64,000 bases of DNA from Mauremys mutica. Its lineage: Eukaryota; Chordata; Testudines; Geoemydidae. Both the position numbers and the translations under genes were made by a program. Every line of letters starts with the position of its first letter. The first letter of the stretch is position 1. The notes under the pieces are model-generated. The model made no database searches. It was not told the origin of the DNA and saw only the letters and a program-made list of their open reading frames with translations. Location: positions 31,092,203 to 31,156,202 of the forward strand of contig NC_059084.1 of NCBI RefSeq assembly GCF_020497125.1, given 5' to 3'. Shown here piece after piece: positions 1-12,988 of this stretch.

Positions 1-791
1 CTGTCCGGCGACCGGGAACGGGAGCGTCTCCGCGAGTACGACCGGTACCACGATGGAGAGTGGTACCGGGACTGCGAGCGGTGCCGAGATCGAGACCGGC
101 GTGAGCGGGAACGTCTCCGAGACCGAGATCTGGAGTAACGTTTCTCCTGCTGATCAGGGGAAGGAGACCTCATTATGGTCAGCTTGCCTACTGATTTGAT
201 AACCCGCACTGGCGGCGCCGGGGGCTGAGGTTGCGTTGGCTCCGTCAACACAATCAGCTCGCTTGCCGTCGAAAAGGTCTCTAGCGTCGACGGGAGAGCG
301 AGCTCGACTGCGGTGTGCACCGGGGAGCAGGGTGGAACCGGACTCGATGGCTCTTGCAGTGCCGGAGTCAACGGTGCAGCGCTCGGAGCTTGCGCTTGCG
401 GTGCCGTAGGTGGCGGTGCCAGCGTAGGTGCCGGAGTCCGGCTTGCAGGCCTAGACGTAAAGTCCTTTTTGGACGAGGTCGGTGCCGCCTTGCGTTTCCC
501 CAAAGGGGAAAGAGAACGGTGCCAAGGAGCCGATGCCGGCTGCTGTCTGTGCCGGACGTCGGTACCGGATTGAGCCGGAGCTGAAGGCGCGCTCCTCACC
601 GAAGTTGACTGCAGGGCGGTCGGTGCTGGCGCCGCAGGGCTAAGTGCTGACTCCATTAGGAGCTGCTTTAAGCGAAAGTCCCGCTCCTTTGCTGTTCTAG
701 GTTTGAAGGACTTGCAAATGCGGCACTTACTGGGTAGGTGAGACTCTCCTAAGCACCTCAGGCAAGATTCGTGAGGGTCTCCAACCGGCAT
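1..791 (-). CDS. DIRS-like ORF1 (gag-like), partial, with CCHCC cluster and RS tail
   Basis: An open frame of 263 codons from ATG at 791-789 to the window edge without a stop. An in-frame TAG lies about 45 bases upstream, so the Met is the likely start. Residues 10-26 form C-x2-C-x4-H-x4-C-x2-C, a zinc-knuckle-like cluster. The next 40 residues are basic (KPRTAKERDFRLKQLLMESA). Residues about 50-200 are Pro/Ala/Ser-rich low complexity. From about 220 to the edge comes an Arg/Ser dipeptide domain (SRSRSRRRSRSRRSRSRHRS). The domain order fits ORF1 of reptile DIRS elements carrying a LAP2-alpha-like region further downstream, which would lie outside the window. The frame is intact over its whole visible length, suggesting a young copy. 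The alternative is a cellular RS protein, which I find less likely because there are no introns and the setting is repetitive. Confidence 0.6.
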   Translation of the reverse strand, partial: MPVGDPHESCLRCLGESHLPSKCRICKSFKPRTAKERDFRLKQLLMESALSPAAPAPTALQSTSVRSAPSAPAQSGTDVRHRQQPASAPWHRSLSPLGKRKAAPTSSKKDFTSRPASRTPAPTLAPPPTAPQAQAPSAAPLTPALQEPSSPVPPCSPVHTAVELALPSTLETFSTASELIVLTEPTQPQPPAPPVRVIKSVGKLTIMRSPSPDQQEKRYSRSRSRRRSRSRRSRSRHRSQSRYHSPSWYRSYSRRRSRSRSPD

Positions 792-1164
792 CGGCTTCTG
801 GCAGGCCGACCACCGGGTTGGGGAGAAAAAAGGAGGCTAGCCCCCCAATTTCCCCGTAAGCTATATACTAACTACAACTAAACTAAACTATATACAACAA
901 CAAGGTAGAAAACAAGCGAGAAGCTAGGGTTGTGGAGAACAGCAATGCCGCGCTCCACTGTTCCAACGACCGTCACGGGCGGTAAGAAGGAACTGAGGAG
1001 CGGACAGGTTGGCAGGGGTATATATCTGGCGCTATAGCGGCGCCACTCCAGGGGGCGCCCAGCCGACCCACCGAGTGTTGCTAGGGTAAAAATCTTCCGA
1101 CGAGCGTGCACGCGGCGCGCGCACACCTAACTGGAATGCATATGAGCAATCACTCGAAGAAGAA
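1..1164 (-). mobile_element. DIRS-type retrotransposon, 5' part, cut by window edge
   Basis: On the minus strand this stretch reads as the beginning of a retroelement: a terminal-repeat-like start near 1164 with a CG-rich segment at 1100-1127, a TATA-like tatatac near 1018-1026, a leader, and then a long ORF opening at 791 and leaving the window at position 1. GC content and CpG density are far above the neighbouring introns. Placement with DIRS-type (tyrosine recombinase) retroelements rests on the ORF1 pattern (Cys/His cluster, Pro/Ala-rich middle, RS-rich tail), which I recall from turtle copies; no RT or recombinase is visible here, so the class is inferred. Confidence 0.6.
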
Positions 1165-1317
1165 TTGCTAGAGCCACCCCTGGTTAAGAGCAGGGGTCTC
1201 GGGAGGGGGCAATCGAGGGACAAGGAGCAGTGACATTTAGATAGGGGGTGGGAGTCCTGGGGGGCAGTTAGGGCAGGGGTCCGTGGAGGGGGCAATCAGC
1301 AGCCACAGGCAGGGATT
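1165..1317. repeat. G-rich degenerate repeat next to minisatellite
   Basis: The segment repeats short blocks such as gcaggggtc and gagggggcaatc separated by purine-rich sequence (for example 1188-1216 and 1271-1298). It looks like a degenerate tandem or transposon-derived GC-rich sequence leading into the 70-bp array. I cannot assign a family. Confidence 0.35.
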
Positions 1318-1880
1318 CAAAGGGCTCTGGGTTGCCCGCAGCCGCGGGGAGCCCAGAACCCTATGATTCCCTGCCGCGGCTGGGATTTAAAGGGCTCTGC
1401 GCTCCCTGCGGCTGCAGGCAACCCAGAGCCCTCTGACTCCCGGCTGCGGCTGAGATTTAAAGGGCTCTGCGCTCTCCGCGGCTGTGGGTAACCCAGAGCC
1501 CTCCGACTCCCAGCCGCGGCTGGGATTTAAAGGGCTCTGCGCTCCCTGCGGCTGCGGGCAACCCAGAGCCCTCTGATTCCCGGCGGTGGCTGGGATTTAA
1601 AGGGCTCTGGGCTCTCCGCGGCTGCAGGCAACCCAGAGCCCTATGATTCCCTGCCGTGGCTGGGATTTAAAGGGCTCTGCGCTCTCTGCTGCAACCCAGA
1701 GCCCTTTGATTCCCAGCCGTGGCTGAGATTTAAAGGGCTCTGGGCTCCCCGCGGCTGCGGGCAGCCCAGAGCCCTTTGATTGCCCGCCGCCGCCGCTGCG
1801 GGCAGCGCAGAGCCCTTTGATTGCCTGCCGCGGCTGCGATACAAAGGGCTCTGGGTTGCCCGCAGAGCCCCGTGTGCGGG
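1318..1880. repeat. 70-bp GC-rich minisatellite, about 8 units
   Basis: The block aaagggctctg recurs with its agggct core at 1321, 1391, 1461, 1531, 1601 and 1671 (exactly 70 bp apart each time), then at 1734 (63 bp) and near 1845. Each unit contains cccagagccct on its other side, so every monomer carries an internal inverted repeat (agggctctggg / cccagagccct) and could form a hairpin. Units also contain CpG-rich ccgcggctg. Open frames across it are repetition artefacts. Confidence 0.9.
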
Positions 1881-3804
<1,924 letters not shown>

Positions 3805-4009
3805 CTAAGTTTAAGATTCTGAAGTTAAATATGAGTAATCATGGGCAGAGCACACAGCAAGGCTACACATATTGTTAAAAATGGGACTGGATGGGAAAAA
3901 AAACATTCCAAATCCAACAAAGGGTGTGACGAAGAAAGATAAGAGGAAATAGCAAAAGCTTATTTCAAAGAAGCACTTGCCTTTTACAGAGCCCTCTAGC
4001 GGTGTGTCA

Positions 4010-4262
4010 TTAAGGGTATGTCTACACTGCACAGTTGTCGCCAAAACTTTTGCCTTTCGCAGGTAATAAAAAAGCCCCCTCCCCCCGCAAGACAAAAGTT
4101 TTGCCAATGCAAGCGGCAGTGTGAACGCGGCTTTGTCGACAAGAGCGCTCTCCTGCTGACAAACCTTACACCGCTCGCGGAGCTGGAAGTATTTTGTCAG
4201 CAAAAGTGCCGACAAAATACCACAAAAGAGCATTCACACCCGCTGACTTTTAGCAACCCCAG
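4010..4262 (+). mobile_element. DNA-transposon/MITE fragment (gggtatgtctacactg type)
   Basis: It begins with gggtatgtctacactg, a terminal motif common to reptile non-autonomous DNA elements, and contains repeated tgtcg(c/a)caaaa and caaaagttttg inverted motifs. The matching right terminus is not clear, so it is probably truncated. GC content is higher than in the flanks. Confidence 0.5.
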
Positions 4263-5386
4263 CCAGGCCCCCAGAGAGTCAACACTTCAGTCAACAAAAA
4301 CAAAGGCTGTTGAATAATCTAATAAAACCACCATGACACATGACCCTTGTCCTTCATTAGGAGGTGATCAATGACCATAGATTTCTCTGCAGTCTTGAAG
4401 TTATGCACAGGTCTCAAACCAGACTGATAAGAGACAGAGAAACTGTAGGAATCTAGAAGACAGTAAAGTTAGCCAGTCACTGCTAACCCGGTCATCTGCC
4501 CTTTTCCTTGGCAGTTTTCTAGACACGGAAGTAGACAGCACTTGACATCAGGAAAGGTGGTATCTTGAGCAGACTCTAAACTGACTGGCACTTTGGCTTC
4601 ACGAAACAGGAGACCTTAGCAATCCTAGTTAACAATAGATCCAAGCACTCTCTTCCCCCCTCCTCCATTTTTCACCAGCCATGAATGGCAAGAGTCCATC
4701 TTCCAGATGGTAGAGAGACGACCATTCACTATATTCAAAACTTTGGTCAGCAAAATGTAGGTGAAACTTGACCAAAGCTAGCAGTCTGTTTGCCACCTTT
4801 TGTTCTGACATTGCAAATCGTATTTGCAACACATACAGGATTTTCTTTCACTATTTATTTAGATTTACCTAAAACAGAGTTAGTGACTATCCAGATACTT
4901 TTAATGCTGTATATAAATCCCAAAAGATTAGATTTCCAGTGAGACCTGAAGGTCAAGAGACCTACCTATTTAGGAATCTGAGGGTGGTGAATTGGCATGA
5001 GCTCTAAAATTCCAGGCTCCTCTCAGAGAATGCCCTGCCAGTGAGTCTGGGAGCTCTAGACACTGAGAGAAGCTAAGATCACTAGGTATGGGGGTCTGCT
5101 TTTGATAATGTCCCATTAGGTTTCATGTTTCCTATGCAGTACGATTTCTCATCCTCCAAGTCTAGCATTCTCTCATTTCTGAATTCATCTGAGATTTTAT
5201 CTGGGTACTGGGGTGCAGCAGAGAAGCAGTTGGATGGAATAGGCAGGGTTGGTTGGTGTGGCAGCTGGATTAGGTGAAACTGTAGTTAGCAGGATATGGG
5301 GTGGAAGCTTTGGGTGGAGAAGGAAGAGTGTGCATATGTATGCATGCTCCAGTGGAGTGGGAACAGACAGGATGAGAGATCTAAAG
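4263..5386. other. Intron 16 interior, nothing recognised
   Basis: No exon, no intact ORF with domain signatures, and no repeat family that I recognise. It lies between the MITE fragment and the hAT-type MITE within the intron separating exons 16 and 17. Confidence 0.5.
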
Positions 5387-5609
5387 CAAAGGTTCTCAAA
5401 CTGGGAGTCAGGACCCTTCAGGGGGTCGCAAAGTTATTACATAGGGGGGCGTGAGCTGTCAGCCTCCATCCCAAACCCCGCTTTGCCTGCACCATTTATA
5501 ATGGTGTTCAATATATAAAAAAGTGTTTTTAATGTACAGGGGGGGGGGTCGCACTCAGAGGCTTGCTGTGTGAAAGGGGTCACCAGTACAAAAAGTCCGA
5601 TAACCCCTG
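5387..5609 (+). mobile_element. hAT-type MITE with perfect 8-bp target duplication
   Basis: The left end caaaggttctcaaactggg and right end ataacccctg are degenerate inverted termini. The interior has the typical gggtcgcaaagttattac and ggggggtcgcactcagagg blocks. The 8-bp sequence atctaaag flanks it on both sides (5379-5386 and 5610-5617), which is the length hAT transposases make. It has no coding capacity. Confidence 0.85.
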
Positions 5610-5617
5610 ATCTAAAG

Positions 5618-6535
<918 letters not shown>

Positions 6536-6639
6536 TCAACTGGGATAAAGGAGTAAAAGAAAGAAGTTACTTAGTTAAGATGAAAGCCAAAGTGCACACT
6601 CAAATCTAGTTATTACCGTGTAACAACCACAGCCGTGGC

Positions 6640-8090
6640 AATCTTCTGTACTTGCTTAGTGAGAGTACAATTAATCCATGGCCATATTGCAGTCTCCCCT
6701 CAGATATTTGTGGATAGCTATGTCTCCTCCTCTGTATGAATGCCCTCTGCTCTCTCAACCGGCCCACTCATTTCCCCACGCATTTCATCATTAATTCCTT
6801 TCCTCTGGTGGTCTCCAATTTACCTCTATTGTCAGAAATGTGGTGGCCAAATTGGAATTCAAGATTCCAACTAAGGACTAGTCAGAGCAGAGCAGAATAG
6901 TTTCCTCACTTATTTGACATTGCTTGTGTGACACCGCTATTACTACAGCCCAATATACATACTAGCCTTTTTGCAGCAACACTGCATGGTTAGCCACTCA
7001 GTTATCATCTCATCTAAGCTCTATACCAGGGCTGTCAGACATATAGACCACAGACCAGATCCAGCCTGGATGATGTCATGAGAGCCACATATACATTTAG
7101 GCTCCCCAGAATCTTGCCTTACATTTAAAAAAGCTTTGAGTCCTCATAGTCATAAAGAAAACCTTCCAAAGGTGAACCAAGTGTAAACCAACACATCGAT
7201 GTCTGCCAAAGTCTCCTGACAGCCTGATACAATAGCTCTGAGGGGTGTGAACTGCCATGTTCTCCAATCATCTCATTGGAGCACCAACACTAAAGCCCAA
7301 GAATACTTCAGCCTCCACACTGCATTGCTGATCATTTGAGCTGACAGAACAGGAAAATGGATGAGAATGAAGCCAACAGAGAAGTGAGAGTTGCTGCTGG
7401 GAAGAAAAGCAGAATGAAGAACAAAGAACTCTCACAAAGAAGGAAAAAGGAAGAAAAATAGGAGGAGAGAGAGAGAGAGAGAGAGCGCGCGCGCGCAGCA
7501 ACAGCAGTGGTCTAAAGGCAGCAATTTTTCCACTGAATTATACTGAATGTTACAAAAAGGGACTAAATATTAAACATAATTACTACATATAGGCTGCATT
7601 CTCCCACTGCTCTCTCTTCAAACACCCACTGACATCAGTGTGGGAGTCTGCTGTGGAACTAAGGGAGTATGAAGTCCTGAATTTATATCCTGGCCAATGG
7701 ACCATAAATAAACATGGAATCCGATCCTTGCATCATAATGAATTTGACACTCCTATATGGTACTTCTGAGTAGCCAATATTACCCTAATCTATATTTTTG
7801 CTATTTCTTTTAAGTTTATCTTGATCAAATCTCAATTTAATAGATTTACAGCCAGTTTCTCAAGTTGCACAGTATTTTAATGCTGTCCACTGAGACACGT
7901 CAAACCTCTGATTCTACCTGAATATTTGCTTGTATCACATCACATTACACTCCACCCTCCAGATTGTTAATTAAAATATTGAACAGGCATGGATGCAGAG
8001 TTGACCTGACTCAATATCTGCTCTCAACAGTACACAAGACCATTATTGTTCTGTACTTCAGGTTTGAGCACTTCAGACTCAACTTTAAAT
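6640..8090 (-). mobile_element. Old, diverged CR1 LINE fragments (two blocks)
   Basis: Two blocks, about 6640-7010 and 7780-8090, read on the minus strand as strongly decayed CR1 3'-half sequence: the blocks tgtggtggccaaattgga, cagagcagagcagaatag, tttttgcagcaacactgca and ttaattaaaatattgaacagg align by eye with the better preserved CR1 at 49030-51440 and related copies. The 7020-7780 interval between them is unassigned and includes a microsatellite. Confidence 0.55.
7464..7496. repeat. (AG)n(GC)n microsatellite
   Basis: About eleven AG units run directly into about six GC units (7485-7496). A compound dinucleotide repeat of this kind is likely length-polymorphic. The alternating GC part could adopt Z-DNA; that is inference from sequence only. 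Confidence 0.9.
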
Positions 8091-8296
8091 AAATAGCATA
8101 ATTAAAAACAAAAAGTCTTGGGTATAATAAAAGCTGTACACCAAATACTAGCAAATGTAGGCAGACTTATATGGAAAGAAACAAGATTTAAAGTGGTCCA
8201 AGGAATTAGTACATCCTGAAGCAAGAAATTTAAACAGACTATGCATTCTGAAAGAGCTACAGAGTTACAATTCTAGTACTTGTTTAGTGATCTTAC

Positions 8297-8462
8297 CTTG
8301 CTCGGATCCCTCTTCATCACTGCAACTGTTAATGGACCAACTTGTTGAAACATGCCCAGTCCAGCCAGGGTGCTTTCCCACATCTACGGCCCAGCCAAGA
8401 GACAGCAAGAATTCTAGGAAGTGTGGCTGAACATTTCTGGAAGACTCTACATTCTTCAGAAT
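8297..8462 (-). CDS. RALGAPB: RALGAPB exon 15 of window (Rap-GAP-like region)
   Basis: Internal exon of 166 bp. Acceptor AG at 8464-8463, donor GTAAGA from 8296. It encodes [20 protein letters not shown], then [20 protein letters not shown] and [15 protein letters not shown], ending with one base of a split Asp. The LSLGW-x-VDVG-x-HPG-x-TG pattern is the part most recognisable as a RapGAP/tuberin-type domain. Confidence 0.96.
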
Positions 8463-9069
8463 CTGCAACATATTCCAATTCACAATATGAACAGAAAGCT
8501 GGAGGAGGCTGTTTTCACTGAATTTTTCTGTACAGCAAATGTGCTGACAAAAAGTCCTCTATTGATCCCTAGAGCAGTACAGCCTTGGCCACATTACTTA
8601 GGTGCCTCAGTTTGGTTTTAAAGAAGCTATCTCTATGAGTAACAATAGTTCAGTCTCCCTGACTCTTTCATTTCCCTTTGCTGAGACTGAGGGAGCCAAT
8701 TACAAGTTGGTGAGTTTTTTGCTTTGTTTTGGGCAACACTGACATTTCCCACTCATTCCAGACAGCCCCCAGGGCCCCAATACTGCAATGAACACATCAA
8801 GAACAGACCTTGGCGCCAACACAAAGCCTCATTTAGTTCTGGGGTCTTTCTATGCAAATCTCATTGCAGGACTGAGGCAGAGAGATGTCCGGTGCCAATT
8901 AATCGCTGCTGACCTGGATGAAACCTGAACAGTGATGTAAAGGCAAGGCCCCATGTCTTACACAGCACATTAGACCGAAAGGAATGCAGCAGGAGCTACA
9001 GACCTGTCCCCTTCGCTCTCGCCTCCTGATCCTGGGCAGTATTATCAGTATGAAGTTCCTTGCTTATTC
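8463..9069. other. Intron 14, nothing recognised
   Basis: No exon or repeat recognised between the acceptor of exon 15 and the 410-bp DNA repeat that follows. Confidence 0.5.
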
Positions 9070-9477
9070 TCAGGCTTGGAAGGATTAGATTTTTAAATCG
9101 GTAAACTTTCACCACGCACACAAACTGATGAAAAAAATATTTCCATAGATGATTATCGAAATTTACAGTCAGGCAAAGTAAGAAAAATGGTGTTTGAGAA
9201 CTCAGTTTGATTTACGGATATTTACATTGTGTATTTTGATATGTTGACAATGTGTGTTTTAATGGTTATAAAGGTTTAACTTTTTTGAACGTCAAATGTC
9301 TGCAGCCATTAATTGCCTGCAACTGAAAATGTAAATAAAGAAAACACTATAAACACTATAAAACTGCATAATTTTGTGTAACTGTGAAAATGTACATCTA
9401 TTTTACAAATGCCTAAAAATAAACATTGATATTATCCATCAAAACTATACACAAAAATCTAATTCTGCCATGCCTTG
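9070..9477 (+). mobile_element. 410-bp AT-rich DNA transposon, copy 1
   Basis: Left end (t)caggcttggaaggattagattttt and right end tctgccatgccttg are imperfect inverted termini. The interior matches the copy at 57067-57479 along its length, with shared blocks such as ggatatttac.ttgt.tattttga and attgatattatccatcaaaa. Short flanking duplication ttattc / ttattt (6 bp, one mismatch). No ORF. Superfamily unknown to me. Confidence 0.75.
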
Positions 9478-10670
9478 TTATTTGGAGTCTGAGTTCAGTT
9501 TTACTCTCCCCTCCATGCTCAGTTCCACAGGTTTTATATAGAACACACAAAGAGCTGCATTTTAGGTATATCTGAGGCCAGGTGGAGGTTTTGAAAAGCG
9601 TATCGGGGACAGTGGAGCTTCTGCAGGCAGGAAGGGGTAGGAGGCACTTGTGGTGTTTAGCACATTGGAGACAGTTATGAGTTTTGATCCTGAAGAAGGG
9701 AGCAGCTCATCTCTCTCTCCTTCTTGGGACGCAGGAGAGAGGACTTTAAATTTGGAGCAAGAAGGGTCTGCAGTATTCATACAGCGTTCGCACACAGGGC
9801 CCCAGTGTGCTAGGGACTGTACAACCAAAACAAACTGCTTACAGTGTCAGTAAGAGCCTCCTTGCACCCACCCATCCCAACAACGGATACACACATTACA
9901 CTGAGGGCGTTAACATGATCAGCAGCGAGACAGTTAATGTTAACATTCAGTGTTATGGTTCAGCCTCATTGATATGAGAGTTCACGAGTCTCAGAAGTAT
10001 TGTTCTGGGCCATCTGCAAACTCAGGCATACACAACTGAATGGATTTCTCTCTCATTCACATCAGAAAGGCTGATCTTCAGAGCTCTAAATAAGGCTAGA
10101 GATGTTTTTAAGGAAAATTTACATTCTGGAACATAACTATGTGGCTATTTTTAAAAAATAGTTATTATGCAGCCATTTCCATTTGCCTGGATAAATAATT
10201 ACATCATACGTGAGGCCCTACCAAAAGGCGAAAGAAGATCATGGGTACTAATAACACTGCCCATAAAGATGAGACACAAGACCAGTCAGGCTGGAAAACT
10301 GTTAGTTGTCTGAAGTGTGTAGCACCTGGTAATACATTGTTATCACTGTGCTTCCTTAATGAAAGCCCAAGAGTTTCAGAATTGTGCACACATTTCCAGA
10401 TATAGAAATGAGCACACATTTGCACATGCACGTGGATGGTTAGATACGCTACTTCCCTGTATATGTGGAGTTACTATAGTTAAGCATGCTAATGTTATTA
10501 CTGTATACCACAACTAGGCAAGCAAATGCAACTCAGATGATCAGATTTTAATGACGCAGACTTTACATGTATTTTAATGGTTCTGTTACCACATATGGAC
10601 TATACCCACATTTTTTTTTTTTATACATATAGACCTCTGAAAAACAATGTAGTAACATACTGTTTCTCAG
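9478..10670. other. Intron 14, nothing recognised
   Basis: AT-rich intronic sequence. The open frame at 9562-9828 and others have no domain similarity. No RNA gene seen. Confidence 0.5.
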
Positions 10671-10878
10671 GGGGAGGAGGGCTAGCTCAGTGGTTTGAGC
10701 ATTGACCTGCTAAACCCAGGGTTGTGAGTTCAGTCCTTGAGGGGGCCATTTAGGGAACTGGGTTTAAAAAAACAAACCCCAACACACACATAACTGTCTG
10801 GGGATTTATCCTGCTTTGAGCAGGGGGTTGGACTAGATAATCTCCTGAGGTCCCTTCCAACCCTGATATTCTAGGATA
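10671..10878 (+). mobile_element. tRNA-derived SINE with CR1-like tail (turtle CryI type)
   Basis: It starts with a tRNA-related head: box A-like tagctcagtggtttgagc and box B-like gggttgtgagttcagtcc. It ends with the CR1-like tail ctttgagcagggggttggac and ccttccaaccctgatattct. This composite is the cryptodiran turtle SINE that uses CR1 machinery for retroposition (established). RNA polymerase III promoter boxes are present, but it is a retroposed copy, not a tRNA gene. Confidence 0.9.
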
Positions 10879-11478
10879 ATTTCCTATGATATAGCAATGT
10901 TCTATTTGAGTGTACCTTTATGCAGCTGTTTACCCAATGTGTTTCTCATAGAACCTGTTCTTACACTGATTCAAACTGCATAATCTACTTTCAAAGAGTA
11001 TTGAATACACATTAAATTGCTGATATGTACCTATAAATCCATGGGAGAAGTGACATACAGAAGCTGTACAGAGAGTCAAGTGAAAGCTAATTTTTCCTTA
11101 AGATGACATAAAAGTGTAGGTTTTTCCAATTCCTAAATATTTCAATTATATTCAGCAGTTTGGACTGATTGCATGCTTGCCTAAAACCAACCACAAAATT
11201 AAATAATATATTTAGAAAAAGGTGATTACAACCCCCTACAATATGCCAGCACATAATGCTGCTCATTACTACTTCAATTTACTATTCTGCCTCTGCAGCA
11301 CTACAACATCATCATGTTTTTTCTGGGTACTTTTCATATCAGTGATTTTCAAGGACACTGTTGCGTGTGTACAGTGCTGTGTTGTACAGCAGTATAAGAT
11401 ATTATTTGTGCATTACGACACATTCAATGCTGTTCTGTAATAGCCCATGAATACTGTAGGTGACTTGATTATTGGAAT
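10879..11478. other. Intron 14, nothing recognised
   Basis: No exon, repeat or RNA signature recognised between the SINE and the short Penelope-like piece. Confidence 0.5.
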
Positions 11479-11525
11479 AAGAACAGGAATACTTGTGGCA
11501 CCTTAGAGACTAACAAATTTATTTG
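11479..11525 (+). mobile_element. Short Penelope-like end fragment
   Basis: The block aacaggaatacttgtggcac followed by cttagagactaacaaattta matches the ends of the palindromic insertions at 12858 and 14984. Only this end is present. Confidence 0.6.
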
Positions 11526-12160
11526 GAATGTGTACTGTATGCACACTGGGTTAATTCAATAGCAGGATGATCAAGAAATGAGGACAACAGCCCAGACAAC
11601 TGCCCCTCAGCAAATACCCGGGACTATTGACTCTAACACTACTGCCCCCCACCCCACCCCCACGCACAAACGCTCCTGCTGAGATACCCAAACTGGTTGA
11701 ACCAGGCTCAGAAAATACAGGAGAAGAGAACTTTGGCCTGAACTAAGAGAGACGCTCAGGGAGGGGAAAGGTGAACCCAGACTCCAGAGGCGAGGGGTCT
11801 AAGGGAAGTTACACCTAGCAGGGTCCCCATAAGAGGATGGTTCAGGCCTTAGTTGTTTCAAAACCTTTTCTCTTGTATTATGCTTTGTTCCTACTGTTAA
11901 GATAAAACAATACTTTGGTTTTAAGAAGCTGTTTGGAGTCACTGATTTACTGCTATTTACATGCTCCAAAACGGAAAACCTTTAGAGATGGAGTCCAGTT
12001 GGACCTGCTGGACAAACACGGTTAACGCACAGGGTACTGTAGCCTAAGACACAATCTAAGAGTGGGAGAATCACAGGTTTCCATCCCAGGAAAGGAAAAA
12101 ACTATGAGGCCTAACACTTGTGGGGGTGCAATCAGAGAAGGAGTCAGAGCTGCAAACGGG
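11526..12160 (+). mobile_element. Possible LTR remnant
   Basis: The stretch contains aagataaaacaatactttgg and ttttaagaagctgtttggag, a polyadenylation/R-U5-like arrangement, and a C-rich tract near 11645-11665. I see no clear TG/CA ends or target duplication, so the call is weak. Confidence 0.25.
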
Positions 12161-12845
12161 ACATGTGCATTTAAGGCTACAGAAACAATTTTATATTGTG
12201 CTATTTGAAAAGAGGATATGGCCACCATAAAGACAAACCATGGAACAATTTTAATGAAGCTGCTGAAGAGAGGAATAAGTTATATGCCATCCTGGCCCCT
12301 TATTCTGCAGGGCTGTTTCACCTGGAGGGAGGGCCAACAGTGCTGCTGCTACCTGTCCTCCCTCAGAACCTGACAGTAACAACAAGTTTGAAGGGAGTAA
12401 ATTCCCCCCAAAGAACAAAAAAACCCAACTCTCTCCAGCTAGGTCAAAGAGCTCCCTTCACTTGCTGTATAGAGTAAAAACAACTGGGTAGGGTCAGCCA
12501 GCTAGCATTTCAGAGGCAATAACTTCACTTGGTCTTCACTCTGATCTTGTCCCTCTGCAGATAGGGCTCAGCCACTCATCTAGGCTAGCACTGGATAACA
12601 CTGGAAAAGAGGTTACATTTTATCTTAAGGTGATTAAGGTCAGTGCAAACTCCATAAAAATAAAATCTCAGTACTTTTAAAAAGTGGAAATACCCTGAGT
12701 TCCTCACCTACTTCAGTCCTGCGGAGATAGGAACAGTAGTACATTTTTAATTAACTTGGCTTTGATCACCATGACTTAGTGCACGTTAGGTGATTCAGGA
12801 AATCAAGTACATTACCTGAAGACCCTAGGGAATACCCAAAACCTT
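12161..12845. other. Intron 14, nothing recognised
   Basis: The + strand frame at 12196-12477 has no recognisable domain and is not flanked by splice sites consistent with RALGAPB. Confidence 0.5.
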
Positions 12846-12857
12846 TGGATAATTAGG

Positions 12858-12976
12858 AGTACTTGTGGCACCTTAAAGACTAACAAATTATTTTAGCATG
12901 AGCTTTCGTGAGCTGCAGCTCATGCTAAAATAATTTGTTAGTCTTTAAGGTGCCACAAGTACTCCTGTTCTTTTTG
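12858..12976. mobile_element. Palindromic Penelope-like insertion with 12-bp duplication
   Basis: The two arms agtacttgtggcacctt...gcatgagct and their reverse complement meet at the symmetric centre gagctgcagctc (near 12910-12921). The 12-bp sequence tggataattagg occurs at 12846-12857 and again at 12977-12988, a perfect target duplication. One arm retains agctttcgtgagc, the complement of the hammerhead GAAA half. No second half-core is present. Confidence 0.85.
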
Positions 12977-12988
12977 TGGATAATTAGG

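Noticed and set aside
1..150. Plus-strand Arg/Glu/Asp-rich frame ending at a stop near 137
   Set aside because: It is the antisense reading of the RS-rich tail of the minus-strand ORF1, which has the longer frame and the zinc-knuckle-like start.
1318..1880. CRISPR-like regular repeats
   Set aside because: Units are directly adjacent with no unique spacers, and the genome is vertebrate; it is a minisatellite.
10671..10760. Possible tRNA gene (box A and box B)
   Set aside because: The head belongs to a SINE with a CR1 tail, and a cloverleaf with intact anticodon arm is not maintained. The copy at 22513 has the same composite structure.
12858..12976. Complete hammerhead in the smaller Penelope palindrome
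   Set aside because: Only the GAAA half and stem III are present; the CTGANGA-type block is missing because the palindrome turns inside stem II.
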